Shown here: piece after piece, positions 11,835-11,935 of the stretch
Layout of the letters: each line of letters opens with the position of its first letter
How positions within the stretch are numbered: position 1 is the first letter of the stretch
Assembly: GCA_006227015.1 (NCBI GenBank)
Contig: SBGI01000007.1
Coordinates: 1 to 11,935 of the forward strand
DNA: 11,935 nucleotides
Reading direction: 5' to 3'
Origin: Gammaproteobacteria bacterium
GTDB lineage: Bacteria; Pseudomonadota; Gammaproteobacteria; Pseudomonadales; Porticoccaceae
The notes under the pieces: model-generated
Database searches by the model: none
What the model saw: the letters and a program-made list of their open reading frames with translations, nothing else
Told to the model about the DNA's origin: nothing
Translations under genes and position numbers: made by a program

Positions 11835-11845
11835 GCTCAATGAGC
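11835..11845. terminator. Short hairpin after dctM with T-run on the - strand side
   Basis: GCTC (11835-11838) and GAGC (11842-11845) form a 4-bp hairpin. AAAAAGCCCT lies on its left, giving AGGGCTTTTT after the hairpin on the - strand. A larger pairing, CTGCTC (11833-11838) with GAGCAG (11867-11872), is also possible. It would better terminate a - strand gene entering from the right than dctM; no good + strand terminator is visible after dctM. Confidence 0.3.
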
Positions 11846-11859
11846 GTAATGCTGTTCAC

Positions 11860-11934
11860 TTAAGCGGAGCAGCGTTGCGATCTACCGGATAGCGGGTCTT
11901 TGACATCTTTACCGTCCTCGGCCTTGAGGGTCGA
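11860..11934 (-). CDS. Possible 3' end of a convergent gene running in from beyond the window
   Basis: The - strand is open from the right edge for 24 codons, ending in a stop at 11860-11862. The peptide is polar and coding-like (TLKAEDGKDVKDPLSGRSQR), and a hairpin with a T-run on the - strand lies just past its stop. An open stretch this short is expected by chance about a third of the time, so this is tentative. No family recognised. Confidence 0.22.
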   Translation of the reverse strand, partial: STLKAEDGKDVKDPLSGRSQRCSA

Positions 11935-11935
11935 G

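Overview
All supported genes in this window lie on the + strand. It looks like part of a bacterial chromosome, most likely a gammaproteobacterium of moderate G+C. I infer this from the gene families and overall style; there is no rRNA or other marker to fix the taxon. The theme is uptake and breakdown of aromatic, possibly lignin-derived, acids. I see no tRNA, rRNA, CRISPR array, insertion sequence or phage gene.

Layout. Positions 3-767 hold the C-terminal two thirds of a flavin-dependent hydroxylase of the 4-hydroxybenzoate 3-monooxygenase (PobA) family. Next come the alpha and beta subunits of an extradiol dioxygenase of the protocatechuate 4,5-dioxygenase (LigAB) family (854-2109), an orphan TRAP-type periplasmic binding protein (2286-3308), and an aldehyde dehydrogenase (3521-5005). 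These are followed by a small VOC/glyoxalase-fold protein (5141-5524), a RutE-like nitroreductase-fold protein (5671-6261) and an HPP-family membrane protein (6360-6974). After a 300-base gap comes an SDR alcohol dehydrogenase of the coniferyl-alcohol/3-alpha-hydroxysteroid dehydrogenase type (7275-8075), then a small protein with a CX3CX2C motif (8266-8595). The window closes with a complete TRAP transporter: binding protein, small and large membrane subunits (8874-11803).

How the genes may work together (inference). The TRAP system and the extra binding protein capture substrates in the periplasm. The SDR and the aldehyde dehydrogenase could oxidise aryl alcohols and aldehydes to acids. The hydroxylase makes a vicinal diol, and the dioxygenase opens the ring. 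The usual lower 4,5-cleavage enzymes (LigC, LigI, LigJ, LigK) are not here, so the ring-cleavage product is either handled elsewhere or by the unusual enzymes in this cluster.

Three proteins lack residues their families normally rely on. The hydroxylase has Phe and His where PobA has its proton-relay tyrosines 201 and 385. The second binding protein lacks the usual ligand-carboxylate arginine. The VOC protein lacks one of four metal ligands. The other striking feature is at RNA level: every intergenic gap except the 14-base dctQ-dctM gap carries a stem-loop, almost none followed by a T-run. Their sequences differ, which suggests repeated independent use of mRNA-processing or mRNA-stabilising hairpins.
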